NCBI RefSeq assembly: GCF_000004825.1
Contig: NW_008805065.1
Coordinates: 124,001-188,000 of the forward strand
Direction of reading: 5' to 3'
Source: Heterostelium album PN500
Lineage: Eukaryota > Evosea > Eumycetozoa > Acytosteliales > Acytosteliaceae
DNA length: 64,000 bases
Shown: piece after piece, positions 34,793 to 47,758 of the stretch
Layout of the letters: each line of letters begins with the position of its first letter
How positions within the stretch are numbered: position 1 is the first letter of the stretch
Program-made: the position numbers and the translations under genes
The notes under the pieces: generated by a model
Told to the model about the DNA's origin: nothing
What the model saw: the letters and a program-made list of their open reading frames with translations, nothing else
Database searches by the model: none

Positions 34793-35828
34793 TTTAGAAT
34801 TTGAATTTGAGTAAATTAAGAAAATTATTGATATATAGAATGATATTTCTTTCTTCTTTATATAGATTTTTTTATTTCATATTTTCCTATTCGTTCAATT
34901 TTTCTTTTAAATTTTTAAAAGACTTTTAATATGAAAATGTAAGATACTATTTCTATTTGTTTGAAAAAACACTCAAAATTATTTAATTTAAAATGATTGC
35001 AAGAAAATGGAATACCCTGAAAGAGAAATTATTTTAAAAAATTCTTTTCTCACACTTTCCAAATACATTTACAACAAGTGAGAGTGTTGGTTTTCATTTA
35101 CAATTAAACACAATATTACAGAAATTCATTAAATCATTGTAATATTAAATTCTCAATCTTTGTATAGTAATTGAATTAAAATGAATCGTTGAGAAAATTG
35201 TAAAAAAAAGCCACATTGAAAAAACAAAAGAGATATTTGTATTTATTTTTATTTAAAAATGTTTACACACCCTTCTCAAAAGTAACAAATATTTTTAATT
35301 TATCAATATATCCACGCATCATTATTACCTCTACAAAGTTAGTTTTACAAAATAAAAAAAAATTATAAACCAATAAATAGATAGTATTTATTTTGTAAAA
35401 ATCGTGTGTTTTAATAAAATATTTTATCAAAAACTGTAATGTTAAGCATGCCGATTGTTTATTATTGAAAGAATAGATATTAAGGATAGATAAAATATTT
35501 AATTTTTCAAAAAGAAAACATAAGCAAAATGATTATTCTGATCGACAGTAGTAGCAGAACTAAATGAAATAAAATGTAATTAGAATGAGATAGTTATTCC
35601 TTAGGTAGCTAGGAATTATATATTTTTAATAAGTTTAGTAAAACAAAGAAATTAACAATTTTTTAGGAGACAAAAAACTTCTGTCTTATTGTGATTTGTT
35701 TTGAAAATCTTAAAACAAATATTTGAATCGGGCCTATTCAACCGACTTAACTTGTGTTATTTATTACTTGATTAATCATGTACTGCATGAAATTGTGTAG
35801 ATACATTTTGTAATATATCACTGCTGGA

Positions 35829-36120
35829 TTTCATGGTATCATTATACTACTGTGTCTGCACCCTCCAAGGTATTGGAAATCCCAGTCAAACTAATCTAGA
35901 TTCTGAATTTACCAAGTTGTTCCATTTCGTAGTTAATAGATCACTAGTTTGACTACAGTTCAAGCTGGACTCTACTCGTTCATTTGCTTAGGAAATTCGC
36001 ACCGTTTGATTGGTTAACCAACTGTCGCACACCTTTGATACAACCAAGTCAGCTAACACTACAAAGCGTCTCACTCGATGCCAAATCTATAAAGTATGCA
36101 ATAACTTATCATTGTAAATT
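35829..36120. repeat. Dispersed repeat relic, copy A (longest)
   Basis: Contains all blocks shared with copies B and C. On the plus strand the 3' half reads open for about 50 codons (HLLRKFAPFDWLTNCRTP, LIQPSQLTLQSVSLD), suggesting a fragment of a decayed multigene family rather than random sequence. Confidence 0.65.
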
Positions 36121-36177
36121 TAATAATTTATAAATCTAACGGCTCAACGAAAAGCCTGAAAATACACTAATAGATCC

Positions 36178-36327
36178 ATGTATACAACGACCAGCAACAA
36201 CATGTTTAAATCTACCTACTACACCATAGCTATCGAAAATCAATCATCCCATCTGAGTATTAATTGCATAAACAATCAAGATGATGATGATGTAACTATT
36301 GACCTTGGTGAATCATTAGAGTATTAA
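36178..36327 (+). CDS. Small hypothetical ORF, possibly tail of a decayed gene
   Basis: 49 aa from ATG to TAA: starts MYTTTSNNMFKSTYYTIAIE and ends acidic (NNQDDDDVTIDLGESLEY). The codon use is balanced and unlike the spacer around it. It lies just after dispersed-repeat copy A and may be the end of the same dead gene. No family recognised. Confidence 0.3.
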   Translation: MYTTTSNNMFKSTYYTIAIENQSSHLSINCINNQDDDDVTIDLGESLEY

Positions 36328-36977
36328 GTATCTTTATTATTAGCTATCGAAATACAATATAAAAAAAACTATTATTATGAACAATAAACTGTTTTGTTAT
36401 TAAAAATTTTTAAAAAAAAAAAACTAAATTCTGTTTTTATTCATTGTTTTAATTTAAATTGTATTAAATTAATAATGATAGATATCACCTTTATAAATAT
36501 TATTATTAACACTTAAATTAAAATAATGAATAAAAAAAATTTTAAAAAAAAAAAATTCCAAATCTATCTTCAGAATTAGAGAGTTTGCAAAACTCATAAT
36601 TTTAATTTATTTATTTATCTTTTTTATTTTTATTTGTTTTCAGGATTGAAAGAATCATTTACATTGACTCATTTACATTGCAATTCAATTGAACATTATT
36701 TTTAAAACACACAAATAATAATAATAATTATTTTAATTAAAAATCAACAAACAACAAAAATAAATATCTGATAAATAAATAAAATTTAACATTAAATATC
36801 ATTGTTTTTTTTTTTGTATTATATTTTGTATAGTTTTTTTTCAAAAAATCAAATCATATCATATCATAAATAAATATCAATAATATATCAATAATATATA
36901 TAAATAAAAGTTGAATTTAATAAATTAAAAGTAAAACAAAGTAAAGTAAAGTGTAGAAAATCAATATATATTTAATT

Positions 36978-39171
36978 ATGTCAAACTATCCTGATATTAG
37001 TACTGTACCAAACAGTAGTAATAACTATAATCATACACCGGTCGGTGCCTATCCAAATTTGAATACTGAACATGATCCTAATGCACCAATAACTACCACT
37101 GCACCCAATGAAGTTAAAGAGGTGAGTAAAACAATATCAATATATATAGATAATATATTATCGATGAATATATATTAACATTAATAACTCATTGTATATA
37201 TGTTATAACAGAATCATTATGAAGGTTGGTTACAAAAGAAAGGAGCAAAAGGATTGATACAAACATGGAAGAAGAGATTCTTCATTGCCAATATAGATAG
37301 TATCAAATACTATGCCGACGAGAAGCAGGTAGACTACAGAGGAAACATCCTCTGGGAACACGTTACAAACATTCAATTCTCTACATCTGCTGTTTGGAGT
37401 GACAATAGATACTTTGAAATACAAACAGTAAGTAGTATTGAACTATTATTATTGTTGTTGTTATTGTGATGATAAGATGCAGATACTTACTCTGCTCTCT
37501 TTTAAAAACTATAGAATAGAGGTAGAGTTTATTTCTTGTTTGCTGACGATCAGTATTTCTCGTTGAATTGGATCAATGCGTTGAAAAAGATACACGCCGC
37601 TTACATTGTGAGAAGGGATCACATTAGACAGGCAGTCGAGAAGCAAGCGCAAGCAGAGCAGGCTAAGCAGGAGCAGTTGAACCAACAGAAACAGTATGAA
37701 GAGCAACTGATTCAACAGCAACAGCAGTTCCAAAATAGTAATTCACCGTATCGCGAGTTCACCAATTACATTCATCAGGGATTCTCGCATTTCGATTCGA
37801 TTGGAACACCGATTGCTTCGCCGCCACCCATAGATTCGTCGCTACACATACCACCACGTCCACCAGGACCATTGCGAACACTCGATCACGAGACTGTCAA
37901 GTCTATAGTGCCGTCCGAGGGTAAAGATCTCGAGATATACTACGAGTCAACCACCTACTTTGCAAACATCCTCATGGCAAAGCCACAGAATGAATATCAC
38001 ATACTCGCCGCCTATCTAATTCTCGCCACTCTCGACTGGGACAACAAAAAGACACAACCACTTCCATACCCATGCACACCTCCCTATGAAAGTGATATTG
38101 TATATCCATATTTTACATATTGTTTACATTTAATTAGAACTGTAAGTAGTGTAAAGCTAAGCAACTTTATTTTATAATAACTAACATTCTTTGTTGTTCA
38201 TAGGAAATTATTAATAAATGGAAATTGGAAGGACCAACTTTTATCACTCAGATCGATACTTTTACAAAGAAGAAGAGACAAAACTACTTGTTGATATTGG
38301 AAAATGAAGATAGAGAGACATTCCTCAATAGAAATATGTTGCTATTGAGTTATGCACTCAACTACACGGTGATGGGTAACAAACTTGCTGTCATTGAAGA
38401 TGCCATTTTAGTTTTGATCGACCGTTTCCTCGAGAACTACGAATCACTGCCTTCCATTAAGTACGGTGCCTTCCTCTGGAAGGAAATCGAACAAGCCGAC
38501 AAGAATAACTCTTTCACTCCATCCGATAAAGCAATGTTACAATCATTCACTCATTCTTATTTATTATATCAAGTAAGTACTTACTAAACGGTTGTTTTTT
38601 TTTTTTTTTGCGAATTTATTTAGCTCAATTTTGTTATTAACATGTTTTAAACTATTCTAAAATAATAATAATAGAAATTACATTTAGAGAATAAGAATAA
38701 TAATAAATTTAAATTGGATCCAATCATTACACAGAAATATGAAAATGTCAGTCATAACTTCTCGACTATTCTACATCAGTTGCCAATATTGACACCATTC
38801 TCTGGACACATTCAAAGAACCATTGTAAAGATATTCTACTTGTGGCATCGTGATCTACCTCTATGTGAATCGACATCCACTTTCGAGGTGTCTGTCTATA
38901 GAAACTACAAGGTATTCATTAGAATCCTCAGTAAATTGGATTCCATTCAATTCACTCAGTTGTTTAACTCTGTTAAAGAAGTTCAAGTAAGTTAATGTTA
39001 AAAAAATTTTTAATACCATTATGTACAAGTTTATTCTAACAATTTATTATTTCTATCTATTTACCATCATTATAGGAAACATTGTATAGAATTATAGAAA
39101 GGAACATTGGTGTATTTGATATGAGCAAAGTTGATATTTCACATCTACAATCAATAATGTCAAATAAATAA
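36978..39171 (+). CDS. PH-domain protein with dictyostelid-specific C-terminal region
   Basis: Six exons, all phase 0: 36978-37121, 37212-37427, 37515-38141, 38204-38572, 38675-38986, 39076-39171; 587 aa. Residues 1-48 are Asn/Thr/Pro-rich. A PH domain covers about 49-150: HYEGWLQKKGAKGLIQTWKK, RFFIANIDSIKYYADE, RYFEIQT, FFADDQYFSLNWINALKK-like end. A coiled, Gln/Glu/Lys-rich helix follows (QAVEKQAQAEQAKQEQ, about 160-200), then a Pro-rich linker (SPPPIDSSLHIPPRPPGP). The 320-residue C-terminal part is helical and unrecognised. The PH domain suggests phosphoinositide-directed membrane recruitment. Function otherwise unknown. Confidence 0.85.
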
Positions 39172-39737
39172 ATAATACCAATATCATATATTTATATATT
39201 GCACAAAATAATAATCATAAAGAAAAAAAAGGTTTTAAAATAAAAAATAGTTATATGTACAAATTAATTATCAATCTTAAAGTAAACTATTATTTACTTG
39301 AAGTAAGTCAAAAGAGTACTTTACTAAATTTAGATAATCACTAATAATTAACAAATTTAACCGTTGGAATTAATTTAGAATCTTTAAAAGTCAAAAAACA
39401 TTAATGACTAAAGATACTTAATATTTGTTTGATACATGAGAAATTAATACTATCACATTATCTTCACACCCGAACTCTTTTTGTGATAGGTTGATCAAGT
39501 TAAAATCGTGGACCCTTTTTAATTTTCAGACCAAAAAATATCTTTTCACGAAAAGGTGAATAAATTCGATGAAAGTACATAATTTGGAATCTTTTAAATT
39601 CAAAAAAATAAAACAAAAAAAAAAAGATTTTAAATCAAAAAATAACAAATATAAATAGATCTTTAAAGTAAACTTATCATACCAAATCAAAATATAAAAT
39701 CATTTTTTATTTATTTATAAATATATACAACTATAAA
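39172..39737. other. AT-rich spacer/promoter of the EF-hand gene
   Basis: No gene or repeat seen; presumably 3' and 5' flanks of the neighbours. Confidence 0.6.
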
Positions 39738-40445
39738 ATGGGTCAAGCAAATACCAAATTGTCAAAAGAGGAATTAGATCAATTGATGAAGACCACCAAA
39801 TACAGCAAGGATGATATCGAAATTTTGACTCGTGACTTCAAGGAGTACAGTGGTGCTGACAAGAAGATCGGTTTCTCAGAGGAAGAGTTTCTTAAATTCT
39901 TCAAGACTCGTTTCCAAGACTGGAGTACTGAAGACATGAAGAAAATGTTCAAAGTTTTCGATACTGATAAAGTAAGATATGCCAAAACATATAATTAAAA
40001 TTTAAATAGAAACCTAATAGTGAATCAAAAAAATTAAGAACGGAACAGTTGATTTTAAAGAGTTTACCACTGCCCTTTATTTAATGACCAAGGCACCTGT
40101 AGAAGAAAGAATGGCTGTTTTGTTTGATATTTTTGACGACGACAAGAGTGGAACCTTGTCATCACAAGAAGTTGAAAAAATGATCCATGTCGCTGTCAAT
40201 TGTGGAACCGCTTTGGGATGTGGAGGTGTAGAATCTTTTGAATATTGCTTCGATTTATTCAAACAGGGACTCACTGTAAATGGTAAATTTCATAACTTTT
40301 TATTCTACCCAATTATTTCAAAACTAACAATAGTTAATTAACATTAGGTTTGACAAAAGCTCAATTTGTTAAAATTGGAGGTGGATCAACCAGATTCACC
40401 AGAATGATTTGTTTCTATGACTCTGCAAATGGATTATTATATTAA
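39738..40445 (+). CDS. EF-hand calcium-binding protein, probably N-myristoylated
   Basis: Exons 39738-39971, 40039-40282, 40348-40445; 191 aa. The start MGQANTKLS has Gly2 and Ser/Thr/Lys context for N-myristoylation, as in recoverin/NCS and calcineurin-B-like proteins. Two loops look competent: DTDKNGTVDFKE (about 76-87) and DDDKSGTLSSQE (about 112-123). The first and fourth EF positions are degenerate (SGADKKIGFSEEE lacks standard ligands). The C-terminus FVKIGGGSTRFTRMICF is unlike calmodulin. Likely a membrane-associated calcium sensor. The phases of both introns agree. Confidence 0.85.
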
Positions 40446-40520
40446 ATTCCAAAAAAGAAAAAACCAAAGTTGTGTAGAATAAAATATTGTTTATTGAAAT
40501 AATAGTATAAAATAAGCTAG

Positions 40521-42215
40521 CTACATTGTAATGATGGATGCACCACAAAAATCTCTATCTTTATCATCATCGAAAGTTGTCCATTCATTGGTCTCAATGT
40601 TATATATATGATTATCATAATTACAGCCACCCAATAAATAAATTAAACCTTCCTTGCTAGAGATATGATGATAAATCATTGATATTTTTACTTCCAATTC
40701 AATGCTAGTCTCTAACTCCTCGATATCTTTGGAAACGACATTGAATCTAATGAATCTTCCATCCAATGAATGCATAAAGATGTTTCCATATCTATCGTGA
40801 CACATTGCACTAATTTCATCCAGGATTTGATCGGATTTATATTTGTCTATCGCTCTTGTGATTGGATTAATTGCATAAAGTAATCCACCTTGATATGGCA
40901 CGGTGTAGAGAGTTCCATTGAAGAAGAATGAATAGTAATCGGTGTAGAGACAGTCGAAATTTAATTGCGATTCAAATTTCATTGATTTAATATTAAACCT
41001 ATCGACTCTATGATGATAGATGTCATTCTCACTGTCGTATCCATTTATCAAGTAGATATGATCTGCACCATCATAGCAAACCGATATCTCTTGTCCTCCT
41101 TTGATTCCTTTCATCTCTCCTATGTGGTCAATCGATTTTGATTTGATAGAGATTCTACAATATTTGTTGGAAATATCGGGTTTGTTGCTACCGAAAATAT
41201 AGATATGGTCACCTGCTTGCACCATTGAGTTGTATGTCGATCCAGATTCATAGTCTTTCAATTGAAAAGATGATTCAGTTGAATAACTTTGGTCAGAGAT
41301 ATTGATTAGAGATGCAGAATCACAATCGAATATGCTGAAAATATAGTTTTGTTTGATTCTTTGAGAGATCAAGTTGAATGATTGTTGAATTGATAATTTA
41401 ACTTGTTCAACCTTTTCGCTAGAAACTATTAGCTCATACTTCATATTTCCATTGTTATTATTGTTGTTTGGAGTTGCAGAAGTACTCTTTAAAGAATATT
41501 GTTGATTATACTTGTAAATCATATCCAATACAACTAAATCTACATCTCTATTCTCATCGGTACTCTCTGGAACAATATAATCAAAGAGTGTATTGCTATT
41601 TCTATTGATAAAATTACACAGGGAATTGGATTGATTGATAGATTCCATTATTGATGATAATGAATAGCTTTCTGCTGTTGAATCTGTATTGGAATCTTCA
41701 CTTCCAACCACTAGACTATCATCCTCACTACCGTCTCCCTTCTTTTCGATATGCTTCCAAGTGTTGGCAATATCCACTAACGACTTTAACTGATTGACAT
41801 TGATATCGATTTGCTCCTTGATCAGATCTTTCTGTGTGACAATAGATTTCTTTAACTTGTGCTCCTCTACGATGAGATACTCATGAAATTGTGAAAACTG
41901 TGCAGATATCTCAGATTCGGTTGACTCTAAAGAATGATGTCTGGTTGCCTGTGACTTTATAGTAGTCCAGATTGAACTGAGCCTGTTTTTTATAGATGAA
42001 CTCTCACTGCCACTCTCACTGGCTGAACCGGTACTAATGACAGTCTCCAATGAATTCTTGATATCATCTACATGGTCACAGAATGGAGAGTGATCTACGA
42101 ATTTCTTATTATGATTGTTTGAACATTTTGAACACAACAATATATTACATTTAAAACAAATAAATTCCAATTGTCTTTTATGCTCTGGACATATAAAATT
42201 ACTATCTCCCTTCAT
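40521..42215 (-). CDS. B-box zinc-finger protein with Kelch-like C-terminus
   Basis: 564 aa from the ATG at 42215; a splice acceptor just upstream leaves open an extra 5' exon. The N-terminus is a B-box: CPEHKRQLEFICFKCNILLC, then SKCSNNHNKKFVDH. A coiled region follows (about 100-170), then acidic/Ser-rich sequence. The C-terminal 270 residues contain short beta repeats resembling Kelch/PQQ-style blades (HIYIFGSNKPDISNKYCRI, HIYLINGYDSENDIYHHRVD, YGNIFMHSLDGRFIRFNV, GLIYLLGGCNYDNHIYNIE, TNEWTTFDDD). This B-box plus propeller plan belongs to a large dictyostelid family of unknown function. No RING is present. Confidence 0.8.
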   Translation of the reverse strand: MKGDSNFICPEHKRQLEFICFKCNILLCSKCSNNHNKKFVDHSPFCDHVDDIKNSLETVISTGSASESGSESSSIKNRLSSIWTTIKSQATRHHSLESTESEISAQFSQFHEYLIVEEHKLKKSIVTQKDLIKEQIDINVNQLKSLVDIANTWKHIEKKGDGSEDDSLVVGSEDSNTDSTAESYSLSSIMESINQSNSLCNFINRNSNTLFDYIVPESTDENRDVDLVVLDMIYKYNQQYSLKSTSATPNNNNNNGNMKYELIVSSEKVEQVKLSIQQSFNLISQRIKQNYIFSIFDCDSASLINISDQSYSTESSFQLKDYESGSTYNSMVQAGDHIYIFGSNKPDISNKYCRISIKSKSIDHIGEMKGIKGGQEISVCYDGADHIYLINGYDSENDIYHHRVDRFNIKSMKFESQLNFDCLYTDYYSFFFNGTLYTVPYQGGLLYAINPITRAIDKYKSDQILDEISAMCHDRYGNIFMHSLDGRFIRFNVVSKDIEELETSIELEVKISMIYHHISSKEGLIYLLGGCNYDNHIYNIETNEWTTFDDDKDRDFCGASIITM

Positions 42216-42813
42216 ATCTGTAACTAAATATAACAAAATAAAAGAAAAAAATTAGCTATAACTTAATGTGATATTCATTTAACTTCAACTTTACTCATTG
42301 ACAATTTATATTGTTAAAGAATTTGTTAATTTTTTAAGAAGTGGGGATTAAGAGAAAAATTAATAAGCACACCCAATGATTCTTTGGATTTTCACAAATT
42401 ATCACCATCTATCAATTTAAACATCTTGATTGATTGTTAAACTGAATGTATATTCTAAAGACAAACAATGAATAACATTGTTTTGAATAAGTTTATAAAA
42501 CTAGTTGTTCAAAAAAATAAGTTTCTATTACTATCAATTTAAACAATCATCTTTTGATTCTTTGTAAAAACAACATTCTTCTACCAACTCTTAATACTTC
42601 TCTTGTTTTATTGAACATAGTCAATCAAAAGTTATTTGAATAAAACACAAAATTGTTTTTCAAAAGAGAAAAATTTAAAATTGATCAAATAAAATGTATT
42701 GTTGTTTGATTTTTTAGTTTACAAATAAAGCCAACTGGATAAAATCAACAGATGACTTTTTGATTCATTTATTGATATATTAATAATAAATTAAAATATA
42801 TTACAAAGAGCGT
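42216..42813. other. AT-rich spacer
   Basis: Upstream of the B-box gene and downstream of actin. No gene seen. Confidence 0.6.
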
Positions 42814-44028
<1,215 letters not shown>

Positions 44029-44334
44029 TTTATTTATTTATTAGTTTATTATTAAGTTATACAACAAAGATAAATGAAATAATTGATCAGCGTCACTATT
44101 TATGCAATCCAAAAGATGGAAGGTAAACCACAACAAAAAATCAATTTAATTAAAAAAAATCATTTTTTTCATATGAAAACCCAATTTCTTTTACAACCCA
44201 ATCAAAAGCCATAATTATAATAGGTTTGAAGTTGAACAATTTTTTTTTCAAAAAAAATACTGGTCAATTTCATATAAAATTTGGTTGATTTTTTTTGAAA
44301 ATTTTTTATTGCATTTTAGATGGGTACAATATCA

Positions 44335-45006
44335 TTATTCTCTTTTGAGGGTCGATATTGTGTAGTCATATTCATTATCATTGTCTTTTTTAAAAGATTT
44401 TTTATCCATTATGACCCATGATTGGTTGTTACAGTCAATTAGTGGAGTGGCTTTGTTAGGGAAGAGATTAAAGAAGGTATCGCCACCCTCTATAACAGTG
44501 TCCACCGTAGTAATCAACAACTCATTAGCATATTTGAATGTTTCTTTGTATATTGTTTCACCTAAAAAAAAATAATGTAAAAATAATTCAAATTAAAATA
44601 AAATAAAATATAAAATAATAATTTATATTAGGATTACTGTTAATTTTTATAATATTTATATTTTGTAACACTTACCACCTATGATATAAACTACATCACT
44701 ATTTAAATTGTTAACCAACTCTATTGCTTGATCAGTTGATCTTACTATGGTTAGAACATCTGGTTTCTCTTGATATTCTATACCATCTCTGTTATAAAGT
44801 TTCCCTGATGATGTTATGACTATTGAGTGTCTGTTGGGTAGAGGTCTTCCTATTGAATCAAATGTTTTTCTTCCCATTACAATGGGATGTCCTGTTGTTG
44901 TTTTTGAAAAGAATGCTAAATCACCTTTGAGCCTCCAAGGTATTCCTCCATCTTTACCAATAACATTGTTTAAAGATACTGCAACTACAAATGATATCTT
45001 TACCAT
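44335..45006 (-). CDS. Dihydrofolate reductase, short bacterial type
   Basis: Exons 45006-44676 and 44561-44335; 185 aa. Reduces dihydrofolate to tetrahydrofolate with NADPH. Motifs: VVAVSLNNVIGKDGGIPW, then the LKGDL helix, TTGHPIVMGRKTFDSIGRPL, NRHSIVITSS, and VVYIIGGETIYKETF across the splice (the GG-x-x-[IL]-Y signature). It lacks the extra loops of animal and fungal DHFR and looks like the compact bacterial form. The C-terminal third (FFNLFPNKATPLIDC) is more divergent. The presence of a spliced intron shows it is a resident nuclear gene. It is separate from any thymidylate synthase. Acquisition from bacteria is plausible but not shown. Confidence 0.88.
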
Positions 45007-46390
45007 ATCTATGAGTAATCATAATCAAAAAATAAAATAAAAATAAAAATAAAACAAATTAATTTGGTTGTAAAATGAAAAAAAAAATTATCATCATTTT
45101 CTTTGAGACAAAAAAATTCTTTTTATGTAACTAATAAAAAACTACTCTTTTTGTTGTAAATGTTAATAATGTTAATAATTATTTTTGTTATTAATATTTA
45201 TTTTTAAACTTATTATTATTAAATTAAATAAAATAAAATAATTTTTTAAATTATATTCACACAATATGTAATCTTTTGATGTTACCAAACATTAACACCT
45301 AATAATAAATTTTAGGAGGTAAATATGCAGAAATCGGTGGTTAGAAATAAGTATGAATCAAACATGTTCAGTATTATTAATTTGGGAATGAATTATGTGT
45401 TTGTGTCATCATTTATTTTAAAAAGTGTTTTCCTGCAAAGTTTGATTAACTTAAAAATCTTTGGTTGTTACAAAATACTCTTATTGGGCAATTATATTAA
45501 AAAACGAAAAATGACTTCAATGTTTTCGGTGTTCAATCAAAATGGGAACAAAAAAAACTTAACCTTAGTGGAATCTGACTGATATCTTTACTTAACCGTT
45601 TTATTCAAAACCAATTTACAACCTGATTTTTTTTTTTAAACAAATCAAAAGTGGTGACAATGATTGCTTTGCAAAAATTTGTCGACAAATATCATTTCGC
45701 CGAGTATTCAGTAAATTTCAAATTATGTTAAATTTATTCCTGTAATATTTGTGGAGCAGTCATATGATATTCTATTAAATATCTCAATAAATTTTGTTTC
45801 ACTAATAATGATTATCATTTTGTCTATTGAGACTGCAAGAGTGGTAACATAATATTAGACTATATTTTTCTAAAAAAAAAATGACAAAACAAATCACAAA
45901 ATCACAACACTATCACCTTTGTTGAATCAGCTGACCACACATCAGACGACACCTCTTTGCGGGATGGGTTTAAAAAAAACACAAAACAAAAAACTGACGC
46001 TGCATAGCTAAATGAAATTACCCCAATAGTTTGTTCTTAGGAAATTATTTGTTAGTAACTACAACAAAACTATGGTGTTGCTGTGTTTGTTTGCTATGTC
46101 ATAATACAAGACGAAATTTGTAATGTTATGAGTTTGAAGTTGACTGGTAATTTTAACAAAAACTGACTTTATTTCAATCAATCAATATTGATGTGGTGAT
46201 ATACACACGAGAATGTGTAACTACTACCTACCTCTTTCCCACTCCAAACTTGGTCTTATAATTTTTCTATAAAATAATTAAAATTAATTTTTATTGTTTT
46301 GTTTGATTGGAAAAAAAGTCTATAAAAACTATCAATAGTTCAGAACCTATAGTTATCATTCCAAACAAAATAAATAGTTATAAAAAAAAA
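45007..46390. other. Spacer; contains one doubtful 85-codon ORF
   Basis: Mostly AT-rich. A plus-strand ORF at 45325-45582 (MQKSVVRNKYESNMF...) has no recognisable features and is probably chance. The rest is the promoter of the cysteine-rich protein gene. Confidence 0.5.
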
Positions 46391-47758
46391 ATGAATAGAA
46401 ACTTAGTTTTAGTTATCTTTACTTTATATATTGCTTCTACCTTTGTAGTTGCCGATGAGAACGTGTGCGCTGCTGTTCTTTGCCAACCAGTTAGCAGATT
46501 AAGATGTCTTGCTATTGGTGGTGTCTTTATTCCAAAGAATATTGCAAATGGTGATTGTTGTGATAGATGTAATCCACCATGTTCCACTGTGAAATGCGCT
46601 GGTGTAGATGAACGTGTTTGCACTGCCAACGGTGGTTCCTATGTACCAAGCAATCCAGCTAGAGGACGCTGCTGCTCCGACTGTGTCTATGGTCCATCCT
46701 ATTGCGCCGCTGTGCAATGTCTTGCTGTATCTGAAGAGAAGTGTAATGCTGCTCTTGGAGAATTCATTCCAGCTGATCCAGTGCATGGACGTTGTTGTAA
46801 TACATGTCTTAATGCTTGTCAAACAATCAGATGCGTTGGTGCCAATGAGACTGAATGCGCTTTGAACAACGGACAATTCTTGCCATACAATCCAGCAGCT
46901 GCTCAATGTTGCTCTGATTGTATCTATGATCCATCAATCTGTGCTGCTACCCTATGTTTGGCTGTCTCTGAAAAACAATGTAAAGCTGCTCTTGGAGAAT
47001 TCGTTCCTGCTGATGTAGCTCATGGTAAATGTTGTGATACATGTCTTAATGCCTGCCAAACCATTAAGTGTGTTGGTGCCAATGAGACTGAATGTGCCTT
47101 GAACGGTGGTCAATACTTGCCAGCTAATGCCGCCGTGGGTAGATGTTGCGCTGACTGTGTCTATGACCCAGAGATTTGCAATTTGGTTGATTGTTTGAAT
47201 GTCAGTGAAGAAGAATGTGCCAATGTAGGTGGAGAATACACTCCAGCTGATCCGGTACATGGCCGTTGTTGTGCCCAATGCCACACTAGATGCGAAACTG
47301 TCAAGTGTATTGGTGCTAATGAAACCGAATGTCTTTCCAATCCAGGAAATATCTATGTTCCAGCCGATCCAAGAAATGGTGTCTGCTGCTCGTACTGTGA
47401 TGTCAGAATGACTATTGAGCCACAAACCACCCGTTTCACCATCGAACCACAACCAACTCCAACTCCAACCTCATTCTGTAATGGTGTTCGTTGCGCATAC
47501 GTTGATCCAAAGAAATGTAGAGCCACCGGTGGATTCTTTTCACCAGCCGATCCAGCTAATGGTAAGTGCTGCGATTCATGTGAGCGTAGAGTAACTATCG
47601 AACCACAATGCAGTCTTGTTAAATGCATTTTCGTTGATGAAGCAAAATGCAGAGAATCCGGTAATTTCTACGTACCAGCTAATCCACCTTCAAAGTGTTG
47701 CGCTACTTGTGAGCCACGTTTTACCATTGAGCCACAAACCACTTCCGTTTCAATTTAA
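46391..47758 (+). CDS. Secreted cysteine-rich protein with ten six-Cys repeats
   Basis: 455 aa from the ATG at 46391, which follows an A-run; upstream in-frame codons include only TTG. Residues 1-21 are a signal peptide (NLVLVIFTLYIASTFVVAD). The rest is ten repeats of about 42 residues with the pattern C-x3-x-C-x7-C-x10-P-x6-CC-x2-C. They alternate between an A type (LAVSEEKC, ADPVHGRCC) and a B type (GANETEC, with an N-glycosylation sequon). Pairs of repeats are more alike than neighbours, so the array grew by duplicating an A-B unit. After repeat 8 a linker carries TIEPQ motifs and Thr/Pro, seen again after repeats 9 and 10. Likely an extracellular matrix, sheath or spore-coat component. 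Family not named. Confidence 0.85.
   Translation: MNRNLVLVIFTLYIASTFVVADENVCAAVLCQPVSRLRCLAIGGVFIPKNIANGDCCDRCNPPCSTVKCAGVDERVCTANGGSYVPSNPARGRCCSDCVYGPSYCAAVQCLAVSEEKCNAALGEFIPADPVHGRCCNTCLNACQTIRCVGANETECALNNGQFLPYNPAAAQCCSDCIYDPSICAATLCLAVSEKQCKAALGEFVPADVAHGKCCDTCLNACQTIKCVGANETECALNGGQYLPANAAVGRCCADCVYDPEICNLVDCLNVSEEECANVGGEYTPADPVHGRCCAQCHTRCETVKCIGANETECLSNPGNIYVPADPRNGVCCSYCDVRMTIEPQTTRFTIEPQPTPTPTSFCNGVRCAYVDPKKCRATGGFFSPADPANGKCCDSCERRVTIEPQCSLVKCIFVDEAKCRESGNFYVPANPPSKCCATCEPRFTIEPQTTSVSI

Larger units (their letters stand above)
34793..36977. other. AT-rich spacer with dispersed-repeat relic
   Basis: Between the HssA-like gene and the PH-domain gene. Apart from the relic at 35829-36120 and a 49-codon ORF at 36178-36327 it is AT homopolymer-rich sequence. 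Confidence 0.6.

Noticed and set aside
45325-45582. 85-codon ORF preceded by AGGAGGTAAAT, like a bacterial ribosome-binding site.
   Set aside because: No recognisable protein features, AT-driven composition, and such a site has no role in a nuclear amoeba gene; treated as chance.
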